From contig JAXLQL010000018.1 in NCBI GenBank assembly GCA_046331625.1, positions 62,001-126,000 of the forward strand: 64,000 nt of DNA, given 5' to 3'. Numbering within the stretch: position 1 is the stretch's first letter; each line of letters opens with the position of its first letter. The stretch comes from JAXLQL01 sp046331625 (GTDB lineage Bacteria > Acidobacteriota > Terriglobia > Bryobacterales > Bryobacteraceae). Shown piece by piece: positions 1-11,200 of the stretch. The notes beneath the pieces are model-generated. The model saw only the letters and a program-made list of their open reading frames with translations. It had not been told where the DNA came from and did no database searches. The position numbers were made by a program, and so were the translations under genes.

Positions 1-1
1 G

Positions 2-1957
2 GGCGAGATCGTGCAGCGCCGCCTCTCGAACCTTCCACCCTCGGCCCACGGCTTGCTCCGAGTTCTCGCGGTCGCGAATCAAGGGGTCGATTGGCGCGTG
101 GCGAGATCAGCGGCTGGAGACGAGCCTCATTCCTATGACTCGATGGTGATGCTGCAAAGTGTGCGTTTGCTTCGCGTCACACCCGTGCCGGGGTCCTCCG
201 CTCCGAAAGTCGAAACCTATCATGACCGCATCGCCGACGCGGTGCGCCACTCGCTCACGGATGGGGAGAGCCGGGGACTGCATCTTCGTCTCGCCGAGGC
301 TGCTGAGTCGATCACACCGAATGACGCCGAGTCCGTCGCGTGGCACTTCGCCGAAGCTGCCGAGCATTCGCGAGCTTCGCCCTACGCTCGCATCGCTGGA
401 GATCGCGCATGGTCGGCCACCGCGTATGACTCGGCTTCCCGTTTCTACAGAATCGCCGAGCGAGGTTCCGATAGCGTGAGCCGTGCGGACATCCGGCGAA
501 AACTGGCCGCGGCCTGCGTCAACGCTGGGCACGCGCATGAAGCGGCGGAATTGTTCGCTGCCATGGCGGAGACCGACGAGCCGGGAATGTCTCTCGAATT
601 GCGCATGAAGGCGGCACGGCATTTTCTCATCAGCGGCCACATCGATCGTTCGCGCAAAGTGATGGGTACCGTTCTGAAAGACGCCGGACTGGAGATGATC
701 CCGGAGCCTGATCGCGCCATGCTTACCGGTATGCGAATGTCGATGCAGGCCGCGTTGCTCAGCATCTTTTCCACGCCTGAGCCATCGCTGCCGGAGCATC
801 AGAGGCTCATGGAGATCTGTCGCATGATGGGCACTACTTATGCGGTGTTCGATCCGATTCAGGGCGCGTCGTTCCAAGCACGCTGGTTGTTGTTGACGTC
901 GCAATGGCGCGACGACGCATCTCGCAGCGCGGCCCTCGCACAGCAGGCGCTCTATCTTTCCAGCACCCCGCTGTTGCGCCGCCTGACGGATCCGTTGCTC
1001 GAACGAGCACGAAAGGTGGCGGAGCGGTCCGGCAGTCCGTTGGCGCAAGCGCGGGTCTTGCTGACCTCTGGATTCATTGGTTCCGCTCACCTGAACTGGC
1101 GGCGTGGGCTTCACTATGTCGAACTGGCCAGCCGCTTCATCTACGAGCGATGTCCCGAGAGCGCATGGGAGCTGTCAGTGCACCGGCTCCTCCTCGCGAA
1201 GGCGCTCTACATGTGCGGCGAGTATGCTCGGTTGCGGGAGATCATTCCGCAATACTGGCGCGATGTAGGTGAGCGCGGCGATCTTTATGTCGCGCTCCCT
1301 CTCGAGTGCTTCCTCTCGATGCTCGAGATGCTCAGTGGTGGAGATTCCGGAGCTGCGCGTACGCGGGTGGAACAGGCGGTGAAGCGCTGGCCCTCGCGTC
1401 TAATCGGACCAGTGGGACACGCGGTTCTCCTGGCCCAACTCGAAATCGCATCCTACGAAGGCAACTACGGACTTGCCGCGGCGCATTGGCGATCGGCTTG
1501 GCAGCGATTGTGGCCGGCTGAGAACATCGCGACGCGAGTCATGAACATGGACCTTCGAATTCGCAGAGCGAACGCAGCCGTTGGGCTCAGCCACCGAGCC
1601 GCGGGCGCACAAAAGCAGGCGCTAATCGAGAGTGCGCTCGCGGACTGTAGCCTGCTGAGCTTTCCGCCCACGCCGCTCGGGAAAGGAAGCGCTACAGCCA
1701 TCAGAGCCGCCGTCGCGATCGAGCGTGGTAATCGGCGGAAGGCCGCGAGGTTGTTCCTCGACGCGGAAAAGACTTTCGAAGCCGCTTCGCTGATCGGCTA
1801 TGCAGCCGCGGTCCGCCGCCATCGAGGCGTGCTCCTCGGAGGCAGCGAAGGAGGCCAACTGGTGGCGGACGCCGATCAGCGCTACCGCGCCCAAGGGATC
1901 GCGCATCCGGAGCGAGTAGCGCAGATGCTGATCGCAGCGCCGAGTCTCGCGCAATAG
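2..1957 (+). CDS. C-terminal part of AAA/TPR regulatory protein (5' truncated by window)
   Basis: The reading frame is open back to the window edge, so this is the C-terminal part of a longer protein; the GTG at 11 is only the first start-like codon. Near residue 70 is a 'YHDRIADAV' segment followed by helical-repeat sequence ('LHLRLAEAAE', 'VAWHFAEAAEH', 'AHEAAELFAAMAE'). This layout is typical of the region after the AAA/NB-ARC ATPase in multidomain Ser/Thr kinases of the PknK type or AAA-cyclase regulators. No kinase, ATPase or DNA-binding motif lies within the visible part, so the N-terminal domain is unknown. The rest is TPR-like to the end, with no membrane segment. A signalling or transcriptional regulator is the likely role; which class cannot be decided here. 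Confidence 0.7.
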   Translation, partial: GEIVQRRLSNLPPSAHGLLRVLAVANQGVDWRVARSAAGDEPHSYDSMVMLQSVRLLRVTPVPGSSAPKVETYHDRIADAVRHSLTDGESRGLHLRLAEAAESITPNDAESVAWHFAEAAEHSRASPYARIAGDRAWSATAYDSASRFYRIAERGSDSVSRADIRRKLAAACVNAGHAHEAAELFAAMAETDEPGMSLELRMKAARHFLISGHIDRSRKVMGTVLKDAGLEMIPEPDRAMLTGMRMSMQAALLSIFSTPEPSLPEHQRLMEICRMMGTTYAVFDPIQGASFQARWLLLTSQWRDDASRSAALAQQALYLSSTPLLRRLTDPLLERARKVAERSGSPLAQARVLLTSGFIGSAHLNWRRGLHYVELASRFIYERCPESAWELSVHRLLLAKALYMCGEYARLREIIPQYWRDVGERGDLYVALPLECFLSMLEMLSGGDSGAARTRVEQAVKRWPSRLIGPVGHAVLLAQLEIASYEGNYGLAAAHWRSAWQRLWPAENIATRVMNMDLRIRRANAAVGLSHRAAGAQKQALIESALADCSLLSFPPTPLGKGSATAIRAAVAIERGNRRKAARLFLDAEKTFEAASLIGYAAAVRRHRGVLLGGSEGGQLVADADQRYRAQGIAHPERVAQMLIAAPSLAQ

Positions 1958-1996
1958 CCTCCCCCCCTGCACCCATAACACTCCGCCCAATATAGT

Positions 1997-4900
1997 ATGA
2001 TGTCCCCCATGTTCGCTTCGGGGACCCTTTCGGAGACTACCAAACACGCGCCCTTATCTCGCGCAGTCCTTGTAGCCCTGGCATTTACTATCACGCAACC
2101 GGCCGTGTGCCAAGAAACGGGCCGAATCGCGGGCGAAGTCCTGGACCCAAGTGGCGTACCCGTGCCAGGAGCACAAGTGGAGGCGCGGGCAACCGGCACC
2201 GGCGTCGCGTCGTCGTCCCTCACCAGTGTCACAGGCCAGTTTCTGTTCACGGCACTTCGACCTGGCGCCTACGAACTTACTGCCACTGCGGACGGCTTCA
2301 AGCGAACCGTGCACAAGAACATCGCGGTCCGCGTAGGCGACACAGTGCCCGTCGCGATGCGGCTCGAAATTGGCGACCGAGCCGAGTCCATCACCGTTTT
2401 TGGCGGCAATTCCACCTTGGACACGGCGAGTTCCACCGTGTCCACAGTGTTAGGCGACCGCCTGATTCACACCCTTCCGATCAACCAGCGAAATCCGTTC
2501 AGCTTCTCCTCTCTCGCTGCGGCCGTAATCCCCAGCCGTACGAGCGTGCCCGTGGGCGCCTACTCGAACAATTTCCAGATCAGCGGAAATCGCGGCATGT
2601 CGAACGAGGTCTACGTCGACGGATCGCCTGCCACCGTCACGGAAGGCGGCATCGGATCCCTGCGTGCCACCGTCGAGACGCGCACGCTCGAAGGAGTGGA
2701 GGAGTTTCGCGTGCAAACAGGAACCGCGGCGGCCGAATTCGGCGGATCGGGAGGCATCGTCAATCTCTCCACGCGCTCGGGCTCGAACGATCTGCATGGC
2801 GTCATCTTTGAGTTCGCCCGTGACAGCGCGCTTGACGCGAATGGCTTCTTCAACAACCTGCGCGGCCTGCAGCTCGAGAGTTTCCAACGGCATCAATTCG
2901 GCGGAGCAGCCAGCGGACCCTTTCGCCTTGGCCGCAAGAAGGCCGAAAATCGCACCTTCTGGTTCGCCAGCGCCGAGTTCTTGCGGGCATCCACCACGGC
3001 GCTATACTCTGCGACTGTTCCCTCGCAGGCAATGAGAGCAGGCGACTTCACCTCTGTACTGGGGCTATCCACTCAGATCGTCAATCCCTGCAACGGCCAA
3101 GCCGTTCGTTCCGGACAGATCTTCAATCCGTTCAGTGTCCATGTGATCGGCGGACAGTTTTGTCGCGATCCGTTCCCGCAAAACTTGATTCCGGTGGGCC
3201 TGCAGAATCCAGTGGGACGCAAAGTGCTCGACCAGTTTCCCGCCCCGAATGGTCAGGGATCTCTGTTCAACTACAACCGCGCGCAAGTCGTCAAAACGAG
3301 GGACCCTCGCGGCGAAGTTCGGATCGACCACTTCGCCAACGCGGGCCGCTTCTTTCTCAGCGGAACCTTGCAACGGCAGTCCACGACTTACGACAATGCG
3401 TTCGGCAATGCCGCCTATGTACCGCCCGATGTGGCAACGAATCCGTGGGTGGCGAGGCTCGGTTACGAACGCGCCTTTGGCCCGAGATGGCTGACGGAGT
3501 TCCGCTACGCCCACACGTTCATCACGTCGATTCTGAGTCCCGCGCCCGGTTACGACATCCGCGCTCTCGGGTTTCCAGACGCAGTCAGAAAAGGACTGCA
3601 AGTACCCGCGTACCCGGCGTTCGCATTCGCCGGACTTGCCTCGCAAGGTCCCATCGGCAATATCAATCAACGCCAGAGCATGGATTCCGTGAGCGGAAGC
3701 GTAACTCGTGTCAGCGGCTCCCACGCCTTGAAATTTGGAGGAATGGCGCGACACGAGTACGCGCGCCGGCTGATGATTTTCGGGATGGGCTTCTCCTTCT
3801 CCAGCCAGTGGACCCAGGTGAACGGCACGGTCCCCGCCGGCGGAAATCCCTTCGCCTCGGCGTTGCTCGGTCTACCCAACAACGGCAGCACCGCCTCGCC
3901 GGTTCCCGATGGCGGCAACGCCGTGAACACCGACAACCACTCCCACCATTGGAACCACGCATGGTTCGTGCAAGACGACTGGCGGGTTACCCGGCGCCTG
4001 ACGCTGAATCTCGGGCTCCGCTGGGACTTACAACTCCCCATGGCGGAGAACGACAACTTATTCTCCTGGTTTGACCCGGATGTTCCGTCGCCGCTGGCCG
4101 CGCGCGTTCCGGGCGTCAAAGGCATCGCGGTCTTCGCCACGCCGGACCGCCGCAATCACTTTCTCCGGAACACGCGCGACTTCGCTCCCAGGGCCGGGTT
4201 GGCCTACCGCATCGGCGATCGCACGGTGTTGCGCTCGGGATACGGCATCTTCTACGGACAGAACATGTGGCAGGCGACCCCGACAATCGGGATTCGTGGT
4301 CCCGGCTTTCTCGGATTTACTCCGTACGCGGGAACGCTCGATGGCGAGACTCCGTTTCCCGGCTTCAATCTGTCGAATCCATTCCCGTTCGGGTTCCTTC
4401 TTCCCGTCGGGTTAGGCGGTCAACCGGGTCCCAATGCCGACCTCGGCTTGCTGATGTTCTATGCTTCCGCGAAGAGCCCAACTCCCCGAATCCAGCAATG
4501 GAACTTCGGGCTGCAGCGGCAGATCGGGCAGGCGCTGATACTCAAAGCGACGTACCAGGGCGCGTCGAGCGCGAATCTCGTGGACCGCACCTACAATATC
4601 AACCAACTCAGGGCCGACCAACTCGGGCCGCAGACCTTGGCGCCGGTTGCCAACCCGTTCTTCGGCGTGATGCCGCTGAGCCCGTTGGCATTGCCGCAGA
4701 TTCCAGCCGGACAGTTACTGCGGCCGTTTCCGCAGTATATTGCAGTGACCCTGATCAATCCCACGATTGCGTCGTCTTCTTACCACTCGATGCTGCTCGA
4801 GGCATCGCATCGTTACCGGAACGGCCTAACCTTGCTCGCGGCTTACACGGCGTCGAAGCTGATCGATTCGAATTCCGGAGCGGCTTTCTATCTCGATAAC

Positions 4901-5485
4901 CCGTCGGCGCATCAGGACCACTACCGCTTGAACGCAGACCGCGCGATTTCGGACAACGATGTCCCACAGCGGCTGGTGGTCTCGGCAGTGTACGAACTGC
5001 CCTGGGGCCGCAAGCAGCGGTGGATCGGTGGTTGGATCCTGAGCGGCATTTTGGCGCTGCAAAAAGGGACCCCACTCTCGATGTCGATGCTGCAGAACAC
5101 CTCGTTCTCGGGCAGCGGTGTGTTGAGGCCGAACGCTGTGGCGAGATGTTCCGGCAATCTACCCGGCAGCCCGCAGTCGCGCCTGACGCGATACTTCGAC
5201 ACGGCTTGCTTCGCCACGCCCGCGCCCTTCACTTTCGGAAACGCCCCGCGCACGCAGCCGGATTTGCGAGGTCCGGGGATGCGGAGCCTGGACGTGGCGA
5301 TCCACAAGCGCTTCCAGGTGAGCGATAGGTTGGCGGTGGAGGTCCGCGCAGAGGCGTTCAACGTCTCGAACACTCCATTCTTCGCGAATCCTCTGACTGT
5401 GCTGGGGAGTCCTCTGGCGGGGCAGCTTTTCGCGACGCTCGGACAACCGCGGCAGATTCAGATGGGCGGGCGCGCGGCTTTCTAG
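1997..5485 (+). CDS. TonB-dependent receptor, Oar-like, with N-terminal carboxypeptidase-regulatory domain
   Basis: 1162 residues. A hydrophobic signal segment (residues about 22-38, 'AVLVALAFTI...PAVCQ') precedes a carboxypeptidase-regulatory-like Ig fold starting 'GRIAGEVLDPSGVPVPGA'. A plug region follows ('NQFQISGNRGMSNEVYVDG' type), then a long beta-barrel rich in aromatic and Asn/Gly turns ('LNLGLRWDLQ', 'APRAGLAYRIGDRTVLRSGYGIFYGQN'). The C-terminus is hydrophobic and ends in Phe ('QIQMGGRAAF'), as outer-membrane barrels do. Length and layout match the Oar/CarbReg TonB receptors that are abundant in Acidobacteriota. It should import a large substrate, perhaps glycan-derived, across the outer membrane; the substrate cannot be read from sequence. 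ATG codons at 1997, 2000 and 2009 are all possible starts. Confidence 0.9.
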   Translation: MMSPMFASGTLSETTKHAPLSRAVLVALAFTITQPAVCQETGRIAGEVLDPSGVPVPGAQVEARATGTGVASSSLTSVTGQFLFTALRPGAYELTATADGFKRTVHKNIAVRVGDTVPVAMRLEIGDRAESITVFGGNSTLDTASSTVSTVLGDRLIHTLPINQRNPFSFSSLAAAVIPSRTSVPVGAYSNNFQISGNRGMSNEVYVDGSPATVTEGGIGSLRATVETRTLEGVEEFRVQTGTAAAEFGGSGGIVNLSTRSGSNDLHGVIFEFARDSALDANGFFNNLRGLQLESFQRHQFGGAASGPFRLGRKKAENRTFWFASAEFLRASTTALYSATVPSQAMRAGDFTSVLGLSTQIVNPCNGQAVRSGQIFNPFSVHVIGGQFCRDPFPQNLIPVGLQNPVGRKVLDQFPAPNGQGSLFNYNRAQVVKTRDPRGEVRIDHFANAGRFFLSGTLQRQSTTYDNAFGNAAYVPPDVATNPWVARLGYERAFGPRWLTEFRYAHTFITSILSPAPGYDIRALGFPDAVRKGLQVPAYPAFAFAGLASQGPIGNINQRQSMDSVSGSVTRVSGSHALKFGGMARHEYARRLMIFGMGFSFSSQWTQVNGTVPAGGNPFASALLGLPNNGSTASPVPDGGNAVNTDNHSHHWNHAWFVQDDWRVTRRLTLNLGLRWDLQLPMAENDNLFSWFDPDVPSPLAARVPGVKGIAVFATPDRRNHFLRNTRDFAPRAGLAYRIGDRTVLRSGYGIFYGQNMWQATPTIGIRGPGFLGFTPYAGTLDGETPFPGFNLSNPFPFGFLLPVGLGGQPGPNADLGLLMFYASAKSPTPRIQQWNFGLQRQIGQALILKATYQGASSANLVDRTYNINQLRADQLGPQTLAPVANPFFGVMPLSPLALPQIPAGQLLRPFPQYIAVTLINPTIASSSYHSMLLEASHRYRNGLTLLAAYTASKLIDSNSGAAFYLDNPSAHQDHYRLNADRAISDNDVPQRLVVSAVYELPWGRKQRWIGGWILSGILALQKGTPLSMSMLQNTSFSGSGVLRPNAVARCSGNLPGSPQSRLTRYFDTACFATPAPFTFGNAPRTQPDLRGPGMRSLDVAIHKRFQVSDRLAVEVRAEAFNVSNTPFFANPLTVLGSPLAGQLFATLGQPRQIQMGGRAAF

Positions 5486-6250
5486 ACTGGCGCGTCGCGC
5501 AAGCGCCGGCGGGATGTGCGGGAAAGGCTCCGGCCCGCCGTTGATACATCAGGGTCAGCATTGGCACGTTTGCATCGTAGCCGATGACCTGGACCACCTT
5601 TTTGCATTCATGGAGCCCAGTGCAGGCACCCCTGTCCGTCATTCGGGTCTGCAACTACGGGGTGGTCGTTCAGCATGATTCAGCGCTGCTTCGAGTTGGC
5701 GTCGCAGACCAGCATCGTTTCCGCCTCTTGCCCGGCGAGACTTCTGTTTTTCGATAAGTCCTTCATTCCGGCGCATACGGAGTAACCGGAGTAACGCCAA
5801 ACAAGTGCGCCAGAATCAGCCATTTCCGGACTCAAATCCGGCTCGAACGCCCCCGCGTTACCCACGCACTCGCATCTGACGCATCCGTATGGAGCGGCAA
5901 ACTTCTGGCGAGCCGGCGGCGGGTAAATCGCCGGCCACCGGCGAGCACCTTTCGCGGCCTCACCGGAGCGCCGTCTAGCTATTGCCAATTCCCACACTCG
6001 CCGAATCCGGGCTGGCGAGCTCTAAGGCGAAACCGGCAATTCTTACCAGGTAATTCCTCCCGAACCCTGCCACCCTACGGGGGGCCGCCCACTCCAAGAA
6101 CATGGACTTTTCCCGAAAAGTTCCAGTCCCAATGGGTATTCCGTATATTTCTCCCCTCTAGTACTGCCCCTCTACGTCGGGAGGCCAAATTGGGCCGTTC
6201 CCGACCACTATCCAACGGACTTCCGTTCGGGGAGGGGACCGACAACAGAC
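5486..6250. other. 765-bp intergenic region upstream of the cytochrome operon
   Basis: No gene can be supported. Short minus-strand frames (for example 5680-5997, 105 codons) have compositions unlike neighbouring genes and no recognisable motif. The distal part (about 6060-6250) must hold the promoter of the downstream cytochrome operon, since that operon begins at 6251 on the same strand. A purine-rich 'ggggagggga' at 6229-6238 precedes the GTG start at 6251 by about 12 nt and may serve as a distant ribosome-binding site. I could not identify a -35/-10 pair with confidence. Confidence 0.5.
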
Positions 6251-8209
6251 GTGAGCGTCCCGGCCAGAGGAACACCGCGTGCCAACCAACACCGGATCGC
6301 GACTGCGTGGAAATGCGCCATCCAACTCTTACTCGGGGTTGCCGTGATGCTTTTCGCGCGGCCTGCCCTGTTCGCACAGATCTCGCCCGGCCCCCTGTCG
6401 AGAGCCCACTTGACCCTCGAAGGCGCCACCAAGTGCGCCTACTGTCACAGCTTCGGCTTCGGATCCAAGGCGCTGAAGTGCCTAGAGTGTCACGCCGAGG
6501 TCCGGAAGCGGCTCGACGCCGGCGCCGGATATCACGCGCGGGTCTACGATGCCAAGCGCGGCCAGCTCGACTGCGCCCGTTGCCACTCCGAGCACAACGG
6601 CCGCCAGTTCCAACTCACCAAATTCGACAAAGCGAAGTTCGCCCACGAGCAGGCGACGGGCTTCGCGCTGGCCGGAAAACACCAGACGCTCGAGTGCAAA
6701 GCGTGTCACACCGCAACCAAGATCACGGCCTCCTGGAGCGCCGACATCAAAGTCAAAGACCGGAACCACACCTACCTCGGGCTGGGCGCTACCTGCACTT
6801 CTTGCCACAAGGATCCCCACACAGGCCAGTTGGGAGTTGCCTGCCAGACCTGTCACTCGCAAGATGCCTGGAAGCCCGCCTCCGGCTTCGATCACGGAAG
6901 AACCTCGTATCCGCTCACCGGCAAGCACGAAACCGTTCCCTGCCAGAAATGTCATCAGCCCTCGGAAGACGCCGGAGCCCGCGTAGCTGCCCTGAAGTTT
7001 CGCGGACTTCCCATGCGCGGCTGCCAGGGATGCCATCAGGATCCACACCGCGGCGCGTTCCAGGATGCCGAATTCCGCGGCAGTTGCGAGAGCTGCCACG
7101 TCACCGCCGGGTGGAAAGCGTTGCGGCAGCACTCGGGCTTCGATCACCAGAGGACCAAGTTCCCGCTGCAAGGCAAACACGCCGAACTGACCTGCTTCCG
7201 CTGTCACAAGTCGACCAACTTCAGCCAGCCGATCGCTCATGAGAAGTGCGGCGATTGTCACGAAGACATCCACGGCGGGCAGTTCTCCAAGCGCGCCGCC
7301 GGCGATGACTGCTCGGCGTGCCATGGCGAGACGAGCTTCAAGCCCGCGCTGTTCACGCGCGGCCATCACCAGAAGACTTCGTTCCCGCTGCGAGGCAAGC
7401 ACTTCTCGATCGAGTGCGCGCAGTGCCACAAGCCGGCAGGTAGAGACGCCAAATACATGCTGGGCGCGCAGACCTGCGTAGGCTGCCATGAAGATCCGCA
7501 TGGAGGAGAATTCCGCGGCGAGCCGCACGCCAACCAGTGTGAGAAGTGCCACACGCAGGATACGTTCCATCCCTCGACTTTCGACACCACCCGCCACTCG
7601 AAGACCAAGTTCACGCTGGCCGGCGCGCATGCCGCGGTGGTTTGCACAGACTGCCACAAACCTCTGCAGGGGTTCACCGCAAAGGCGGCCCGGCGGTATC
7701 ACCTGGAAGCGCAAAAGTGCACTGAGTGCCACGCCGATCCGCATCGCACGACTCAGTCGTGCGAGACCTGCCACAACATTCGGCAATGGCGCGAACTGCG
7801 CAACTTCGACCATAACTCGACGAAATTCACCCTGGAAGGCGCGCACCAGACGGCTTCCTGCGTCGATTGCCACCGGCCAAGCGCGGGAGCCGCCAAGAAC
7901 AAGAAGCCCGTGCCCGAATTCTTCCACACGCCGCAAGACTGCTCTGGCTGCCACGAGGACATTCACGGCGGACAGTTCGCCAGCGGAGGGGCGGAGAAAG
8001 AGTGCTCCCACTGCCACGCGATCACGAAATGGAGCGCGGTGGGATTCGATCATGGCAAGACGGCATTTCCGCTGACGGGCGCGCACGACAAGGTTCGTTG
8101 CGGGCAGTGCCACACCGGTCAAATCGAGCGGGAAGGGAGGACGATCCGGGTCTATCGCGGAACGCCGGCCAAGTGCCGCGACTGCCACGGCAACACGCCG
8201 GTTCAGTAA
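6251..8209 (+). CDS. 23-heme multiheme cytochrome c
   Basis: 652 residues with 23 CxxCH heme c motifs by hand count, from CAYCH (about residue 61) to CRDCH near the C-terminus; no CxxCH-free stretch exceeds roughly 45 residues. A hydrophobic segment at about residues 24-42 ('AIQLLLGVAVMLFARPALFA') looks like a Sec signal, so the mature protein is exported and loaded with heme in the periplasm. Recurrent 'FDHxxTxFPLxGKH' and 'D(I/P)HGGQF' segments supply extra histidines that could be distal heme ligands. The former also occurs in every repeat of the giant cytochrome encoded 15 bp downstream, so the two are related. First gene of a seven-gene operon. Probable role: periplasmic electron relay. 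The start is GTG 6251, with an N-terminal extension of about 20 residues before the signal. Confidence 0.92.
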   Translation: MSVPARGTPRANQHRIATAWKCAIQLLLGVAVMLFARPALFAQISPGPLSRAHLTLEGATKCAYCHSFGFGSKALKCLECHAEVRKRLDAGAGYHARVYDAKRGQLDCARCHSEHNGRQFQLTKFDKAKFAHEQATGFALAGKHQTLECKACHTATKITASWSADIKVKDRNHTYLGLGATCTSCHKDPHTGQLGVACQTCHSQDAWKPASGFDHGRTSYPLTGKHETVPCQKCHQPSEDAGARVAALKFRGLPMRGCQGCHQDPHRGAFQDAEFRGSCESCHVTAGWKALRQHSGFDHQRTKFPLQGKHAELTCFRCHKSTNFSQPIAHEKCGDCHEDIHGGQFSKRAAGDDCSACHGETSFKPALFTRGHHQKTSFPLRGKHFSIECAQCHKPAGRDAKYMLGAQTCVGCHEDPHGGEFRGEPHANQCEKCHTQDTFHPSTFDTTRHSKTKFTLAGAHAAVVCTDCHKPLQGFTAKAARRYHLEAQKCTECHADPHRTTQSCETCHNIRQWRELRNFDHNSTKFTLEGAHQTASCVDCHRPSAGAAKNKKPVPEFFHTPQDCSGCHEDIHGGQFASGGAEKECSHCHAITKWSAVGFDHGKTAFPLTGAHDKVRCGQCHTGQIEREGRTIRVYRGTPAKCRDCHGNTPVQ

Positions 8210-8224
8210 CGGTCGTAAGAGGGA

Positions 8225-11200
8225 ATGAAGTTATCGCACGCCATCGCCGCCGTATTGCTGGTTTCCGCGGCGGCGCTCGCCCAGACGCCGCGCAACCCGC
8301 ACGGCCCGCTGGCGATCCCCTGCGAAAACTGCCACACCACCACGGGATGGATTCCGCTGCGGGCGAAGGTCGAGTTCAATCACGACACCGAGACGAAGTT
8401 CGCTTTGCGCGGCATGCACGAGAACGTACGGTGCTCGAGCTGTCACGTCTCGCGGGTGTTCACGCAGGCCGGAAAGCGTTGCGCCGACTGTCACGCCGAT
8501 TTCCACCGGCGGCAGTTCGGAGCGCAGTGCGAAAATTGCCACACCGTGCAAGGGTGGCGCGTGGCGACGCGCGCGATCCAGGATCACCGCAACCGCTTCC
8601 CACTGCTCGGAGCGCACGCGAGCGTGGCCTGCGATGCCTGCCATCGCGGCGCGGCAGCAGGCGTGTACACCGGGTTGAGCACGCAGTGCGTATCCTGCCA
8701 CCTCACGCAGTTCCGGCAATCGCAGACGGTCAACCACGTTGCGGCCCGTTTCGCCACCACTTGCGAAACCTGCCACAACGTCGACAATTGGCGGGCGGCC
8801 CGGTTCGACCATAACCAGTTCACCCGCTTTCCGCTCACCGGAGCGCACCAGACGATAGCGTGCTCGAGTTGCCACGTAGGCGGCAGGTTCCAAGCCGCCG
8901 GAGCTGATTGCGCCACCTGCCACGCCGACGATTTCGCCAAGACCGCCAATCCGAACCACGCCGCCGCGGGCTTCCCGAAGGATTGCGCCACCTGCCACAC
9001 CACCACTACATGGCAAGGCGCACGGTTCGATCACGGCGCGCTCACCAAGTTCGCGCTGACTGGAGCCCACGGCAAAGCCGCCTGCTCCACCTGTCACGCC
9101 GCCGGGCGCTTTGCCGGCACTCCGCAGAACTGCATCGGCTGCCACACCCCCGATTTCGAGCGAACCACGAATCCGGATCACCGCCGTTCGAACTTTTCGA
9201 CCGGCTGCCAGGGATGCCACTCGACTGATCGCTGGCAAGGCGCGAAGTTCGACCACTCCTTGTCGCGCTTCGCGCTGACGGGCAAGCATACTTCGGTCGA
9301 GTGCGCGCAGTGTCACGTCAACAATCGATTCACCGGTACATCGTCGAATTGCGTCGATTGCCACCGCGCTGCTTTCGAAAAGACCGTCTCGCCGCCGCAC
9401 GCCACCTCGGGCTTCCCCACCGACTGCACCACCTGTCACAGCACGGCGCAGTGGACCGGAGCAACGTTCGACCACTCGAAGACGAAGTTCCCGCTAACGG
9501 GCAAGCACACCGCGACCACGTGCTCGCAGTGCCACACCTCCGGTCAGTTCGCCGGCATAGGCACGGCTTGCTCCACTTGCCACCTGCAGGACTTCCAGAA
9601 GACGGCGAATCCCAACCACGGCGCGGCCGGGTTCTCCACCGATTGCACTGTTTGCCATACGACGGTCCAGTGGACCGGAGCCGCATTCGATCACACCAAG
9701 ACGAAGTTCCCCCTGACCGGCAAGCACTCGGCGGCCACATGCGCGCAATGCCACACTTCGGGCCAGTTCGCCGGCATGGGCACGGCTTGCTCCACCTGCC
9801 ACTTGCAAGACTTCCAGAAGGCCACCAACCCCAACCACGCGACCGCGGGATTCCCGCAAACGTGCGAGACGTGTCACGGTACCGCGCAGTGGACCGGCGC
9901 CACCTTCAATCACTCGAACACGAAGTTCCCGTTGACGGGCAAACACACGGCAACCACGTGCGCGAGCTGTCACGTGGGCGGCAAATTCGCCGGACTCGGA
10001 ACTGCCTGCTCCACATGCCACCTCCAGGATTTCCAGAAGACCTCGAACCCGAACCACGCGGCAGCGGGATTCTCGCAGAACTGCGAGACCTGCCACACCA
10101 CAGCGCAATGGAAGGGAGCGGTGTTCAATCACGCGAACACCAAGTTCCCGCTCACCGGCAAGCATTCGTCGCAGACCTGCGAGACCTGTCACGTGGGGGG
10201 CAAGTTCGCCGGACTCGGCACGGCCTGCTCCACGTGTCACGTGAAGGATTTCCAAAAGACCACCAATCCGAACCATGCGGCGGCGGGTTTCCCACAAACC
10301 TGCGAGTCCTGTCACAACACCACGCAGTGGACCGGGGCGGTGTTCAATCACGCCAACACGAAGTTCCCCTTGACCGGAAAGCACACAGCGCAAACGTGCG
10401 CCACCTGTCACGTGAACGGCAAGTTCGCCGGGCTCGGAACCGTATGCTCCACCTGCCACCTGCAGGATTTCCAGAAGGCCGCCAGTCCCAATCACGTAGC
10501 CGCGGGATTCTCGCAGACCTGCGAGATCTGTCACACCACCGCCCAATGGCGCGGTGCGGCGTTCAACCACTCGAACACCAAGTTCCCGCTCACCGGCAAG
10601 CATAGCGCCCAGACTTGCGAAGCCTGTCACGCCGGCGGAAAATACGCGGGGCTCGGCACGGCCTGCTCCACGTGCCACCTGAAGGACTTCCAAAGGGCGA
10701 CCAGCCCGAACCACGCTTCGGCCGGGTTCCCGCAAACCTGCGAGACCTGCCACAACACCACGCAATGGCTGGGAGCGGTGTTCAACCACTCGTCCACAAG
10801 ATTCCCGTTGACCGGAAAGCACACCGCGCAAACGTGCTCGAGTTGCCACGTGGGCGGCAAATTCGCCGGGCTCGGGACCGCCTGCTCCACCTGCCACCTG
10901 AAGGACTTCCAAAAGACTACCAACCCGAACCACGTCACCGCCGGATTCTCGCAGTCGTGCGAGACCTGCCACACCACCACGCAGTGGAAGGGCGCGGTGT
11001 TCAATCACTCGAACACCAAGTTCCCACTTACCGGCAAGCATAGTGCGCAGACCTGCGAGACCTGCCATGTCGGCGGAAAGTTCACCGGACTCGGCACCTC
11101 GTGCTCCACCTGCCACCTGAAGGACTTCCAGAAGACCACCAACCCGAATCACGTTACTGCCGGATTCTCGCAGTCGTGCGAGGTCTGCCACAGCACTACG

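Noticed and set aside
5680..5997. 105-codon minus-strand frame in the gap before the cytochrome operon
   Set aside because: No motif, no ribosome site, mixed composition; could be a remnant but nothing supports a family.
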